Source: Luteibacter pinisoli (lineage in GTDB: Bacteria > Pseudomonadota > Gammaproteobacteria > Xanthomonadales > Rhodanobacteraceae). Taken from it: a stretch of 64,000 nucleotides of DNA. How positions within the stretch are numbered: the first letter of the stretch is position 1; every line of letters starts with the position of its first letter. Where the stretch lies: the NCBI RefSeq assembly GCF_006385595.1, contig NZ_CP041046.1, positions 2,232,001 through 2,296,000 on the forward strand, in the 5' to 3' direction. The translations under genes were made by a program, and so were the position numbers. This document shows positions 31,817-40,704 of the stretch, in pieces. Below the pieces are notes generated by a model. The model was not told where the DNA came from. It did not search any database and saw only the letters and a program-made list of their open reading frames with translations.

Positions 31817-32647
31817 GTGAACGCCAACGTTACCCCGGATCCGTCCCTCGACCCGCTGCGCGACTTTGTCGCGGCGCACCCGCGCCTGTTCGTGCTGACC
31901 GGCGCCGGCATCAGCACGGCGTCGGGCATCCCCGACTACCGCGACGGCCAGGGCGAGTGGAAACGCAGCCCGCCGATGACCCTGCAGCTGTTCATGAGCG
32001 GCGAACCCGCGCGGGCCCGCTACTGGGCCCGCGCCATGATCGGTTGGCGGCATTTCGGCGCCGTGCTGCCCAACGTGGCTCACCGCGCCCTGGCCCATCT
32101 TGAGAAACAGGGACGCATCGAGCTGCTGCTCACGCAGAACGTCGATGGCCTGCACGAAGCCGCGGGCAGCCTCAACGTGGTGGACCTCCATGGCCGGATG
32201 GATCGCGTGCGCTGCATGCAATGCGGCGACATCACCCGCCGCGACGTGATGCAGCGCCGTCTTGAAGATGCCAACCCCGACTGGCTCCAGCTCAGTGCGC
32301 GCGTGGCGCCGGACGGCGACGCGGACCTCGATGGCGTCGACTTCTCAACCTTCAGCGTCCCGCCGTGCACCGTATGCGGCGGGATTCTCAAGCCGGATGT
32401 GGTGTTCTTCGGCGAAAACGTGCCGCGCGCACGCGTCGATACTGCATGGGCGCACCTGGAGCGCGCCGATGCGATGCTCGTCGTCGGCTCCTCGCTGATG
32501 GTGTATTCCGGCTACCGCTTCGTCCTGGAAGCCTCGCGCAAGGGCTTGCCCATCGCGTCCATCAACCTGGGCGTGACCCGCGCCGATGCCTTGCTGACAT
32601 TGAAGGTGCCGCACAACGTGAGCGACGCCCTGGCGTCGTTCGCCTAG
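31817..32647 (+). CDS. SIRT4-type (class II) Sir2 NAD-dependent deacylase
   Basis: A 276-residue sirtuin. GAGIS (29-33), QNVDGLH (107-113), catalytic His125 in DLHGRMDRV, and zinc Cys 133, 136, 184 and 187 are complete. The sequence follows class II sirtuins (mitochondrial SIRT4) rather than CobB: RYWARxxxGW, MDRVRCMQCG, PDWL, APDGD, FxVPPCTVCGGxLKPDVVFFG and SLMVYSGYRFVL. Known class II members remove acyl groups including lipoyl-type modifications or act as ADP-ribosyltransferases. GTG start without a strong ribosome site, 8 bp after the RcsD-like gene. Its stop overlaps that of tadA by CTAG. Confidence 0.93.
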   Translation: MNANVTPDPSLDPLRDFVAAHPRLFVLTGAGISTASGIPDYRDGQGEWKRSPPMTLQLFMSGEPARARYWARAMIGWRHFGAVLPNVAHRALAHLEKQGRIELLLTQNVDGLHEAAGSLNVVDLHGRMDRVRCMQCGDITRRDVMQRRLEDANPDWLQLSARVAPDGDADLDGVDFSTFSVPPCTVCGGILKPDVVFFGENVPRARVDTAWAHLERADAMLVVGSSLMVYSGYRFVLEASRKGLPIASINLGVTRADALLTLKVPHNVSDALASFA

Positions 32648-33129
32648 CGGCGCGCGCGGAAGAACTGGCGAAGCATGTCGCCGGCGGTCTCGGCTTCCAG
32701 CCCACCGACCACGCTGACCCGATGGTTGTGCTTCTCAGACACCAGGGTGTCGAAGACACTGCCGGCCGCACCGGTTTTCGGATCGGTGGCGCCGTACACC
32801 ACGCGGCCGATGCGTGCGTGAACCATGGCCATCGCGCACATGGCGCAGGGCTCCAGCGTGACGTAGAGCGTGGCACCCGGGAACCGGTAGTTCTGCAACG
32901 CGTCGCCCGCCGCACGCAGGGCCTGGATCTCGGCATGCGCCGTCGGATCGTTCAGCGTGATGTTGCGGTTCCAGCCGAGGCCAACGGCCTGGCCATCCAC
33001 CACCAGCACGGCGCCTACCGGCACCTCGCCCTCGGCATCGCGCGCATGCGCCGCCAGTTCCAGCGCGCGGGCCATCCAGACGCGATCTTCGTCAGTGAAC
33101 GGCGTGGGCGTGTCGGGGGTACTGGTCAA
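32644..33129 (-). CDS. tadA: tRNA adenosine(34) deaminase TadA
   Basis: A 161-residue deaminase forming inosine at the wobble position of tRNA-Arg. Zinc and catalytic motifs TAHAEIQAL and TLEPCAMCAMAM are intact. TTG at 33129 with GGAG 6 nt upstream is the most likely start; a GTG eight codons before would put that ribosome site inside the gene. It is convergent with the sirtuin gene and 27 bp before it on the same strand lies the end of the MocR gene. Confidence 0.94.
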   Translation of the reverse strand: MTSTPDTPTPFTDEDRVWMARALELAAHARDAEGEVPVGAVLVVDGQAVGLGWNRNITLNDPTAHAEIQALRAAGDALQNYRFPGATLYVTLEPCAMCAMAMVHARIGRVVYGATDPKTGAAGSVFDTLVSEKHNHRVSVVGGLEAETAGDMLRQFFRARR

Positions 33130-33156
33130 GGGAGGCTCCGTGGCTAGCCGCACATT

Positions 33157-34560
33157 CTAGCCCGTCGCACCGCGGATCACCGCGGCGAGGCGATCGACCA
33201 GGAGCTGGGCCTGGCTTTCGGGGACATTGGTGACGCCCAACAACAAGGCGGATGGCTTCACCGCACCAGCGAACCAGGCCGAGAACGGTAGCGGTGAGAG
33301 CTCGGCGGCGTGCGCGGCACGCGCCAGGGCGGCATCGTTCGTGCCCTCCGGCAGCGGGACACGCACGGACAGGCCGGCGTTCTCACTGGCCAGCCCTGCG
33401 CGGGCCAGCGCCGCTGTGATGGCATCGCGGCGGCTGGCGTACGCACGCTTCATGCGTCGCAGGTGTCGCAGGTAGTGGCCATCGTGGAGGAAGGCTTCCA
33501 CCGCGCGTTGCATCACCGGCGGCGGCGCCGGTTCCAGCGTGCCGGCCACCTCCTGCATGGGCGCGACGAGCGCCGGCGGCACCACGACATAGCCCATGCG
33601 CAGGCCCGGCGCGATGGTCTTGCTGAAGGTACCGATATGGATCACGCGGTCGCGATCCATGGTGGCGAGCGCGGGCGCCGCGCGGCGGGCCAGCTGCAGT
33701 TCACCCAGGTAATCGTCTTCGATGATCCAGCGCTCCGCGCCATGCACCCAGTCCAGCAGCGCCAGGCGGCGCTCGAGGGACATCGTCACGCCCAGCGGGG
33801 CCTGCTGGCCGGGCGTGACCAGGGCCACGGCCGCGTGCGGCGCGAGCGCCCTGCCCGCGTCCACGTCCAGGCCCTCGGTGTCCACCGGCACGGGCACGGC
33901 CCGCAGCCCAGCCCAACCCAGCGCCGTGCGTGCGAAGGGATATCCCGGCTCTTCAAACCAGGCATCGGCGCCCTGCACGCGTAGCACCCGTAGGATCGCG
34001 CTGAGCGCACCGGTGTAGCCGTGGGTGACGAACACCTGCGACGGATGGCAGGCGAGCCCGCGGGCCACGGCCAGGTAGCCCGCGATCTCGGCGCGCAGGC
34101 CGGCCTCGCCACGCGGATCGGGGTAATCGGCCTGGGTCACCGCCGTGTCACGCACGGCCTGCGACAGCAGCCGCGCCCACAGCGCATGGGGGAAGAGATC
34201 CACCGCCGGCACGCCCAGCTGGAACGGCAAGGGACTCGTCGCTCCCGCGGGAAACGCGCCGAAGGATGGCCGTGTCTTCGCCACCTCCGGCTCGGGGCGG
34301 CTGACCGGCAGCCGCTTCGCCACGCGCGTGCCGGCGGCGCCCGAGGGCACCACGAACTGCGCGTCGGCCAGCTCCTCATAGGCCATTCGGACGGTCCCCC
34401 TGGCCACGCCCAGCTGGGCGGCGAGGTCGTTCCACGAGGGCAGGCGCGCGCCGGGGGCGAGGCGGCCTTCGCTGATCGCCAGGCGAATGCCCGTGGCGAT
34501 CTGGGCCGACAGCGACTGTCGCCCCTCCCGGTCGATGCGAATGCCAAAGGCGCTGTCCAT
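33157..34560 (-). CDS. MocR family PLP-dependent transcriptional regulator
   Basis: A 467-residue fusion regulator: GntR-type winged helix (about 10-75; LSAQIATGIRLAISEGRLAPGARLPS begins it, RGTVRMAYEEL is its recognition region) and an aminotransferase-like domain (about 110-465) with the PLP lysine in TFSKTIAPGLRMGY. MocR proteins sense PLP or amino compounds and control a nearby gene. The divergent AhpD-like gene 110 bp away is the obvious target. Start at 34560 chosen because it gives the usual short N-terminus. Confidence 0.92.
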   Translation of the reverse strand: MDSAFGIRIDREGRQSLSAQIATGIRLAISEGRLAPGARLPSWNDLAAQLGVARGTVRMAYEELADAQFVVPSGAAGTRVAKRLPVSRPEPEVAKTRPSFGAFPAGATSPLPFQLGVPAVDLFPHALWARLLSQAVRDTAVTQADYPDPRGEAGLRAEIAGYLAVARGLACHPSQVFVTHGYTGALSAILRVLRVQGADAWFEEPGYPFARTALGWAGLRAVPVPVDTEGLDVDAGRALAPHAAVALVTPGQQAPLGVTMSLERRLALLDWVHGAERWIIEDDYLGELQLARRAAPALATMDRDRVIHIGTFSKTIAPGLRMGYVVVPPALVAPMQEVAGTLEPAPPPVMQRAVEAFLHDGHYLRHLRRMKRAYASRRDAITAALARAGLASENAGLSVRVPLPEGTNDAALARAAHAAELSPLPFSAWFAGAVKPSALLLGVTNVPESQAQLLVDRLAAVIRGATG

Positions 34561-34670
34561 GCCGGCGATGGTACATCGCGCGAACGGATTCTTGGCTCTA
34601 CCGACTGGCCCATGCGCGGCGCACGCTACACCCATACCGAACCACCCCACCCTCTGCCGGAGTTATCGCC

Positions 34671-35138
34671 ATGAGCAAGCGCGTCAACTACATGAAGGCC
34701 TCCCCCGAGGCCGCCCAGGGTTTCCTCACCGTCCACGGTTACCTCGCCCAGAGCGGCCTGGACAAGAACCTGGTGGACCTCGTCTACCTGCGCGTTTCCC
34801 AGATCAACAGCTGCGCCTACTGCATCGACATGCACTCGCAGGATCTGAACAAGCACGGCGTCCCGTTCGAGAAACTGATCCTCACCTCGGCCTGGCGCGA
34901 AGCCGGCGACGTGTTCAGCGCCCGCGAGCAGGCGGCCCTGGCCTGGACGGAATCCGTCGCGAACGTCGCCGAGACCGGCGTGCCGGACGAGGATTACGCC
35001 GCCGCGGCGGCCGTGTTCAGCGACAAGGAGCTGGCCGACCTCTCCGTGGCCATCGCCCTGATGAGCGCCTTCAACCGCCTGGGCGTCGCTTTCCGCAACC
35101 TGCCGGTCGCGGCCTCGCGCCTGGCCAGGGCGGGCTGA
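34671..35138 (+). CDS. AhpD-like carboxymuconolactone decarboxylase family protein
   Basis: A 155-residue alkylhydroperoxidase AhpD core protein with the redox motif SCAYCIDMHSQDL (CxxC and His). Such proteins act in peroxide detoxification or are of unknown specificity. The ATG has CGGAG 6-9 nt upstream. It is divergent from a MocR regulator, a pairing often seen, which suggests control by that regulator. Confidence 0.92.
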   Translation: MSKRVNYMKASPEAAQGFLTVHGYLAQSGLDKNLVDLVYLRVSQINSCAYCIDMHSQDLNKHGVPFEKLILTSAWREAGDVFSAREQAALAWTESVANVAETGVPDEDYAAAAAVFSDKELADLSVAIALMSAFNRLGVAFRNLPVAASRLARAG

Positions 35139-35266
35139 TCCCCCAGCCACCGGCGGCCGGCAGCGCTGTACCTTGCGCTTAGGCCGTCCGTCGTGTGGCA
35201 GAGGCCGCAGGTTAGTACGACGCTTTTCCCGTAGGCAGGGGCCATGTTTTCGAGGGGAGCGTCACC

Positions 35267-36250
35267 ATGGATCAATGCGCGAACGACGAGCCGCATATCG
35301 TGTGGCCCCTGGACCCCGCGGGGTTCTCCACGCACCGGATTACCCGGCTGCGGCACAACTTCCACCGCCACCCGCTTTTCCAGCTGCCCGAGCTGGCCAA
35401 CCTCGCCCGTGAGCTGATGCCACGTGAGCAATGCCGGTTCATCCGCCCGGGCATGCAGCAGGATTCGGCGTTCCGCCATGAGCCGCGCCCCACCGACGGG
35501 CGCGACCTTGAGGACGTGTTCGAGCACATCAACGAAAGCGGCTCATGGATCGCGCTCTACAACATCGAAGCGGTGCCGCGTTACCAGGCGCTGCTCGAAC
35601 AGATCATCGATGGCCTGCGCCCGCTGATCGAGAAGGAACAGCCGGGCATCTTCAACGTCACCGGCTTCATATTCATCTCCGCGCCGCCGTCGGTGACGCC
35701 GTTCCACATCGATCGCGAAAACAACTTCTGGATGCAGCTGCACGGCCGCAAGACGCTCAGCGTATGGGAGCCGGAAGATCGCGAGGCGGTGAGTGCCGCA
35801 CACGTGGAAGACTTCATCGTGAGCCACACGCTGCGGGATGTGCGCCTGAAGGACAGCTCGCGCGCCACCAGCCACGATTTCGACAGCGGCCCCGGCGACG
35901 GCGTGTATTTCCCCACCACCTCACCGCACATGACGCGCTCGGATACCGGCTGGGTGCATGGCGATGACGGCGTCTCGATCTCCATCGGCGTCACCTTCTA
36001 CACCAGCCATACCGTGCGCAACGCGCGCGTCCACCAGCTGAATCGCGTCTGCCGCAAATACTTCGGCATGCAGCCGACCTATCCGGGCCGCCACGCCGTG
36101 ATGGACCACCTGAAGGCGCCGCTGGGTTATCTCCTCGGGGTGTCGCGGCAGTGGGCGCTGCGTGCGCTCACCTTCTACGGCGGCCTCAAGGCCCACCACC
36201 GGCCGGAGGAAGGCTGGTGGGGCGAGAAGGCCCCACCCGGTTCTTACTGA
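35267..36250 (+). CDS. Cupin-like (JmjC-type) dioxygenase-fold protein
   Basis: A 327-residue soluble protein of the cupin/JmjC superfamily. The iron ligands of Fe(II)/2-oxoglutarate enzymes are visible: His147-x-Asp149 in VTPFHIDREN and His221 in TTSPHMTR. The flanking FWMQLHGRKTLSVWEP and GDGVYFP are typical of JmjC-like hydroxylases. The target is unknown; bacterial relatives include tRNA- and ribosomal-protein hydroxylases but also uncharacterised proteins. It stands alone, with GAGGGGAG as ribosome site, and overlaps the 3' end of tag by 7 bp (convergent). Confidence 0.82.
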   Translation: MDQCANDEPHIVWPLDPAGFSTHRITRLRHNFHRHPLFQLPELANLARELMPREQCRFIRPGMQQDSAFRHEPRPTDGRDLEDVFEHINESGSWIALYNIEAVPRYQALLEQIIDGLRPLIEKEQPGIFNVTGFIFISAPPSVTPFHIDRENNFWMQLHGRKTLSVWEPEDREAVSAAHVEDFIVSHTLRDVRLKDSSRATSHDFDSGPGDGVYFPTTSPHMTRSDTGWVHGDDGVSISIGVTFYTSHTVRNARVHQLNRVCRKYFGMQPTYPGRHAVMDHLKAPLGYLLGVSRQWALRALTFYGGLKAHHRPEEGWWGEKAPPGSY

Positions 36251-36813
36251 GCCTTGTAACGGAAGCAGGCGCGGGCGTGGTCATCCACGATGCCCACCGC
36301 CTGCATCCAGGCATAGACGATGGTCGGGCCGACGAACTTGAAGCCGCGCTTCTTCATGTCCTTGGAGATCTCGGCCGAGAGGGGCGTTTGCGCATGCACC
36401 GTCTTGCCATCGCCACGGAGCACCTTGCCCTTGGTGAAGGACCAGCAGTAGGCCGTGAAATCCTCGCCCTTTGCCTGCATGTCCAGGTAGATCTTCGCGC
36501 CCTGGATGGTGGCTTCGATCTTGGCCCGCGAGCGGATGATGCCCTCGTCACCAAGCAGCCTCTCGATATCCTTTTCGGTGAAACGTGCCACCTTCACCGG
36601 ATCGAAGTTCTTGAACGCCTTGCGGAAGTTTTCGCGCTTGCGCAGGATCGTGATCCACGACAGGCCCGCCTGGAACCCTTCCAGCATCAGCTGTTCCCAC
36701 AGCATGCGGCTGTCATGGAGCGGCACGCCCCATTCGGTGTCGTGGTACTCGGCGTACAGCGCGTCGCTGCCCGCCCAGGTGCAGCGGACTTTTTCCTTCG
36801 TCGCGGCCGCCAT
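36244..36813 (-). CDS. tag: DNA-3-methyladenine glycosylase I
   Basis: A 189-residue Tag enzyme that removes 3-methyladenine from DNA. Motifs RCTWAGSDALYAEYHDTEWGVP, GFQAGLSWITILRKRENFRKAF (first 20 residues of a longer match) and the zinc ligands Cys11, His24, and the C-terminal DDHARACFR pair (His/Cys) are present. Its start overlaps the stop of the DUF1348 gene upstream by one base (TGATG), so the two form an operon. Confidence 0.95.
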   Translation of the reverse strand: MAAATKEKVRCTWAGSDALYAEYHDTEWGVPLHDSRMLWEQLMLEGFQAGLSWITILRKRENFRKAFKNFDPVKVARFTEKDIERLLGDEGIIRSRAKIEATIQGAKIYLDMQAKGEDFTAYCWSFTKGKVLRGDGKTVHAQTPLSAEISKDMKKRGFKFVGPTIVYAWMQAVGIVDDHARACFRYKAQ

Positions 36814-37274
36814 CAGAGCCCCAGGTCCGAGAGGCTGGGATGGTCGTCCGGACGGCGACCGAGCGGCCAGTGGAACTTGCGGTCGGCTTCCTTCATCGGC
36901 ATGTCGTTGATGCACGCATAGCGGTGGTGCATCAGGCCATCGTCGCCGAACTCCCAGTTCTCGTTGCCGTAGGAGCGGTACCAGTTGTTGCTGTCGTCGT
37001 GCCACTCGTACGCGAAGCGCACGGCGATGCGATCACCGGTGAAGGCCCACAGCTCCTTGATCAGGCGGTAGTCGAGTTCCTTCGCCCACTTGCGGGTGAG
37101 GAACTCGACGATCTGCGCGCGGCCATGTACGAACTCGGCGCGGTTACGCCATTCGCTATCCGGTGTGTACACCAGCGACACGCGGGCCGGGTCGCGGCTG
37201 TTCCAGCCGTCCTCGGCAAGACGAACCTTCTGCGTGGCGGATTCGAGGGTAAACGGAGGGACGGGTGCGGCCAT
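36813..37274 (-). CDS. DUF1348 family (NTF2-like) protein
   Basis: A 153-residue protein with the NTF2-like fold. PPFTLESATQKVRLAEDGWN, SRDPARVSLVYTPDSEWRN and RIAVRFAYEWHDDSNNWYRS (motif starts) identify DUF1348, a common family of unknown function. It is the first gene of a pair with tag. No catalytic residues can be assigned with certainty. Confidence 0.9.
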   Translation of the reverse strand: MAAPVPPFTLESATQKVRLAEDGWNSRDPARVSLVYTPDSEWRNRAEFVHGRAQIVEFLTRKWAKELDYRLIKELWAFTGDRIAVRFAYEWHDDSNNWYRSYGNENWEFGDDGLMHHRYACINDMPMKEADRKFHWPLGRRPDDHPSLSDLGL

Positions 37275-37366
37275 GACACTGACTCCTTGGTCCGGTGACC
37301 TCCGAGTTTACCGATGCCCGTGCCGGCAAGGCCATCCTACGTAAGCATGACCTTGCGGCGGCCGCA

Positions 37367-38527
37367 TCACGTGTAGCGACCGTCCGGGCCCTTCGTCCAG
37401 TGGGCGTCGGGGCTGATCGCCGCGTCGGTGTGGAACAGGTGGCGGTGCCGCGACGGCTGCGAGCGCAGGTATTGCTTTGGCGCCCTCACCTGCCCACCCA
37501 GCTGCGCGGCGGCATGCCACGGCCAGCGCGGGTCGTAGAGGATGGTGCGGGCCAGCGCGACCATGTCGGCGTCGCCGTGGGCGACGATGGCCTCCGCGTG
37601 CTCCGGCTCGGTAATGAGGCCCACCGCCACCACCGGCATCGTTACCGCCTGCTTCACACCGCGCGCGAACGGCACCTGGTAGCCCGGGCCGACGGCGATC
37701 TTCTGCGCGGGATGCAGGCCGCCGGTCGAGACGTGGATGGCATCGCAGCCGCGTGCCTCAAGGGCTTTCGCGTAGACGATGGTCTGCTCAAGATCCCAGC
37801 CGCCCTCCACCCAATCGGTGGCGGAAACGCGTACCGTGAGCAGCTTGTCGGCCGGCAGCGCGGCGCGGACCGCATCGAACACTTCCAGCGGGAATCGCAT
37901 GCGGTTTTCGAGGGAGCCGCCGTAGACATCGGTGCGCTGGTTGGACAGCGGCGACAGGAACTGGTGCAGGAGATAGCCATGCGCGCTGTGCAGCTGCACG
38001 CCATCGATGCCGATGCGAACGGCACGCAGGGCCGACGCGACGAACGCGTCCTTGATCCGCTGCAGTCCCGCCTCATCGAGGGCCAGCGGGGGCACCTGCC
38101 CCTCCTGGAACGGCACGGCCGAGGGGGCAACCGTCTGCCAGCCATGGGGCGTGCCAGGGGCCAGCTGTGCGCCACCGGCCCAGGGCGTTTCCGTGGAAGC
38201 CTTGCGGCCCGCATGGTTCAGCTGGATGACCACCGGGATGTCCGACCAGCCGCGGACGCCCTCGAGGGTGCGGCGCATGGCCTCTTCGGTGGCGTCGTCG
38301 TACAGGCCCACGTCGCCCCAGGTGATCCTCCCCTCCGGCAACACGCCGGTGGCCTCGATCGTGAGCAGCGCCGCGCCCGAGAGCGCGAGCTGGCCCAGGT
38401 GGATCACATGCCAGTCGTTCATCTGGCCATCGATGGCCGAGTACTGGCACATCGGCGCCACGATGATGCGGTTAGCCAGCTCATGGCCGCGAACGGTCAC
38501 GGGGGAAAACAGGACGGAAGAGGCCAC
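37367..38527 (-). CDS. NADH:flavin oxidoreductase of the Old Yellow Enzyme family (YqjM-like)
   Basis: A 386-residue FMN ene-reductase. LFSPVTVRGHELANRIIVAPMCQYS carries the Cys that marks the YqjM (thermophilic-like) class, LHSAHGYLLHQFLSP holds the substrate His pair and YGGSLENRMRF the conserved Tyr/Arg. Such enzymes reduce activated C=C bonds of quinones, enones or nitro compounds. The start is GTG with AGGGA upstream. It is divergent from the aldo/keto reductase gene with a nested inverted repeat in between. Confidence 0.92.
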   Translation of the reverse strand: MASSVLFSPVTVRGHELANRIIVAPMCQYSAIDGQMNDWHVIHLGQLALSGAALLTIEATGVLPEGRITWGDVGLYDDATEEAMRRTLEGVRGWSDIPVVIQLNHAGRKASTETPWAGGAQLAPGTPHGWQTVAPSAVPFQEGQVPPLALDEAGLQRIKDAFVASALRAVRIGIDGVQLHSAHGYLLHQFLSPLSNQRTDVYGGSLENRMRFPLEVFDAVRAALPADKLLTVRVSATDWVEGGWDLEQTIVYAKALEARGCDAIHVSTGGLHPAQKIAVGPGYQVPFARGVKQAVTMPVVAVGLITEPEHAEAIVAHGDADMVALARTILYDPRWPWHAAAQLGGQVRAPKQYLRSQPSRHRHLFHTDAAISPDAHWTKGPDGRYT

Positions 38528-38598
38528 GGGAATCCCTGCTCGAAAAGTGATGCCCTAAGCGTTGGGCCATTTTCGCGGCGGCGCAAGGGCAACCAAAC

Positions 38599-38629
38599 GA
38601 TGGTATGTACCGGGCAACCCGTTACCATC
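38599..38629. promoter_or_regulatory. Nested inverted repeat between OYE and aldo/keto reductase genes
   Basis: Outer arms GATGGTA (38599-38605) and TACCATC (38623-38629) enclose inner arms CGGG and CCCG around CAA. The element sits in the middle of the 145-bp divergent gap. Likely operator for an unlinked regulator; inferred from symmetry only. Confidence 0.45.
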
Positions 38630-38672
38630 AGCAAGTCACCTACCCCTCACGTCCCCACGCAAGGATCCCCCG

Positions 38673-39713
38673 ATGAGCTACGTTGCCGACCCTTCCCGTT
38701 ACGACGGCCAGATGCCCTACCGCCGTGTTGGCCGGAGCGGCCTGGTGTTGCCGGCCGTGTCGTTGGGCCTGTGGCAGAACTTTGGCGGCGTGGACCGGTT
38801 TGAGACCGGGCGCGCGATCCTGCGCCGCGCGTTCGACCGCGGGGTGACGCATTTCGACCTCGCGAATAACTACGGGCCGCCGTACGGCTCGGCGGAAGAG
38901 AACTTCGGCCGCTGGTTTGCCGCGGACTTCGCCGCACACCGCGATGAGCTGGTCATTTCGTCGAAGGCGGGCTGGGACATGTGGCCGGGCCCCTACGGCG
39001 GCCCGACCGGTACGCGCAAGCACCTGATCGCCAGCTGCGAGCAGAGCCTTCGCCGCATGGGGCTGGACTACGTCGACATCTTCTACTCGCACCGCGTGGA
39101 TCCGGACACGCCGCTGGACGAGACGATGAACGCGCTGGTGCACCTGCATCGCCAGGGCAAGGCGCTGTATGTCGGCATCTCGTCGTACTCGCCCGAGCTG
39201 ACCCGCGAAGCCGCCGCCATCCTTGCCGCGGAGAACGTGCCGCTGTTCATCCATCAGCCGAACTATTCCATGCTCAACCGCACGATCGAGAACGGCCTGC
39301 TGGATACCCTCGGCGAGCTCGGCACCGGCTGCATCGCGTTCTCGCCGCTGGCCCAGGGCATGCTGACCAGCAAGTACCTCAACGGCATCCCTGCCGATGC
39401 TCGCGTCACCCGTGGCGATTCGATGAACACGGACATGCTGAGCGAGCAGAACCTGAAGCAGATCCGCGCGCTCAACGGCATGGCTCAGAAGCGTGGCCAG
39501 ACCCTCGCCCAGATGGCGATTGCCTGGACACTGCGCGACGCGCGCGTCACCTCGTCGCTGATTGGTGCACGCACGGTCGAGCAGCTGGATGATTCGCTCG
39601 ACGCGGTGAAGAACCTCTCCTTCAGCAAGGAAGAGCTTGCCGAGATCGACCAGCACGCCCGCGACGGCGGGGTCGATCTGTGGGAAGAATCGTCCAGCAT
39701 CGGCAAGCGCTAA
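38673..39713 (+). CDS. Aldo/keto reductase (YghZ/GAP-reductase type)
   Basis: A 346-residue NADPH-dependent oxidoreductase. The AKR tetrad is visible (Asp in DLANNYGPP, Tyr in the same motif, Lys in ISSKAGWDMWPGPYGG, His in DIFYSHRVDP). The GWDMWPGPYG motif and length match YghZ, L-glyceraldehyde 3-phosphate reductase, which also handles methylglyoxal. ATG at 38673 with AAGGAT 6 nt upstream. Confidence 0.92.
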   Translation: MSYVADPSRYDGQMPYRRVGRSGLVLPAVSLGLWQNFGGVDRFETGRAILRRAFDRGVTHFDLANNYGPPYGSAEENFGRWFAADFAAHRDELVISSKAGWDMWPGPYGGPTGTRKHLIASCEQSLRRMGLDYVDIFYSHRVDPDTPLDETMNALVHLHRQGKALYVGISSYSPELTREAAAILAAENVPLFIHQPNYSMLNRTIENGLLDTLGELGTGCIAFSPLAQGMLTSKYLNGIPADARVTRGDSMNTDMLSEQNLKQIRALNGMAQKRGQTLAQMAIAWTLRDARVTSSLIGARTVEQLDDSLDAVKNLSFSKEELAEIDQHARDGGVDLWEESSSIGKR

Positions 39714-39719
39714 GGCCGG

Positions 39720-40559
39720 TCAGGCGGGGAAGTCCGTACCCGTCGAAAGGTCTTTCCACGCCTCGAAGTTGCTACGAAGTTCCTCGAGACGGTCGCTGGC
39801 GAACTTATAGGCGTCCGAGCCCAGCAGCAGGCGTAACGGCGGCTGGGCTTCGTTCACCACCGTGATGATGGCGGCGGCGCCGCGAGCCGGATCACCCGGC
39901 TGGTTGCCGGTGTATTCCTTCGCCTGGCGGCGGCGCAGGCCGGCGGTGGCGTCGTAGTCGTCGATCACCGTCTTCGACTCGATCACCGAGCGCCCGGCCC
40001 AGTCCGTGCGGAAACGGCCCGGCTCGACGATAGTCACCTTGATGCCCAGCGGCGCCACTTCCTTCGACAGCGATTCGGAGAAACCTTCCACCGCCCACTT
40101 CGTGGCGTGGTAGTAACCCGTGGCCGGGAAGGCCACCAGGCCGCCGATGGACGAGACATTGACGATGTGGCCGCTGCGACGCTTGCGCATGCCGGGCAGG
40201 ACGTGGCGGGTGAGTGACATGAGGCCGAAGACGTTGGTTTCGAACTGGCGGCGGACCTCGTCGTCCTCGCCCTCTTCAATGGCCGAGAAGTAACCGTAGC
40301 CAGCGTTGTTCACCAGCACGTCGATCTGGCCAAAGTGTGCCTCGGCGGCGGCGACGGCCTTGACGATGGCCTGCTCGCTGGTGACATCCAGCGGCAGCAC
40401 CAGGGCGGTATCCGGGTGTTTCGCGGCGATGTCTTCCACCTGCTCGGGCTTGCGGGCGGTGAGCACGACGCGATCGCCGCGGGACAGGGCCTGCTGGGCC
40501 AGTTCGCGGCCGAAGCCGGTGGAGCAGCCGGTGATAAACCAGATCTTGGAGTCGGACAT
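39720..40559 (-). CDS. Short-chain dehydrogenase/reductase
   Basis: A 279-residue SDR: cofactor motif TGCSTGFG, NNAGYG, catalytic Ser in NVSSIGG, and YYHATK (YxxxK). The TGCSTGFGRELAQ opening is typical of the group annotated as oxidoreductases with unknown substrate. Convergent with the aldo/keto reductase and divergent from an AraC regulator, which probably controls it. ATG at 40559 with AAGGAA. Confidence 0.92.
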   Translation of the reverse strand: MSDSKIWFITGCSTGFGRELAQQALSRGDRVVLTARKPEQVEDIAAKHPDTALVLPLDVTSEQAIVKAVAAAEAHFGQIDVLVNNAGYGYFSAIEEGEDDEVRRQFETNVFGLMSLTRHVLPGMRKRRSGHIVNVSSIGGLVAFPATGYYHATKWAVEGFSESLSKEVAPLGIKVTIVEPGRFRTDWAGRSVIESKTVIDDYDATAGLRRRQAKEYTGNQPGDPARGAAAIITVVNEAQPPLRLLLGSDAYKFASDRLEELRSNFEAWKDLSTGTDFPA

Positions 40560-40704
40560 GGGGGTTCCTTCGTGGGGTACCCCCAAAAGGATGGCCCCGG
40601 ACGGCCTCTCCAGCTACCCCGATGCTGCCAGTGTTTTGCACGATCCTGCCAAAGTCATGCCGAACCCGTTCAGGTGATGGCGGCAGGGGGTCCATAATGG
40701 CGGC

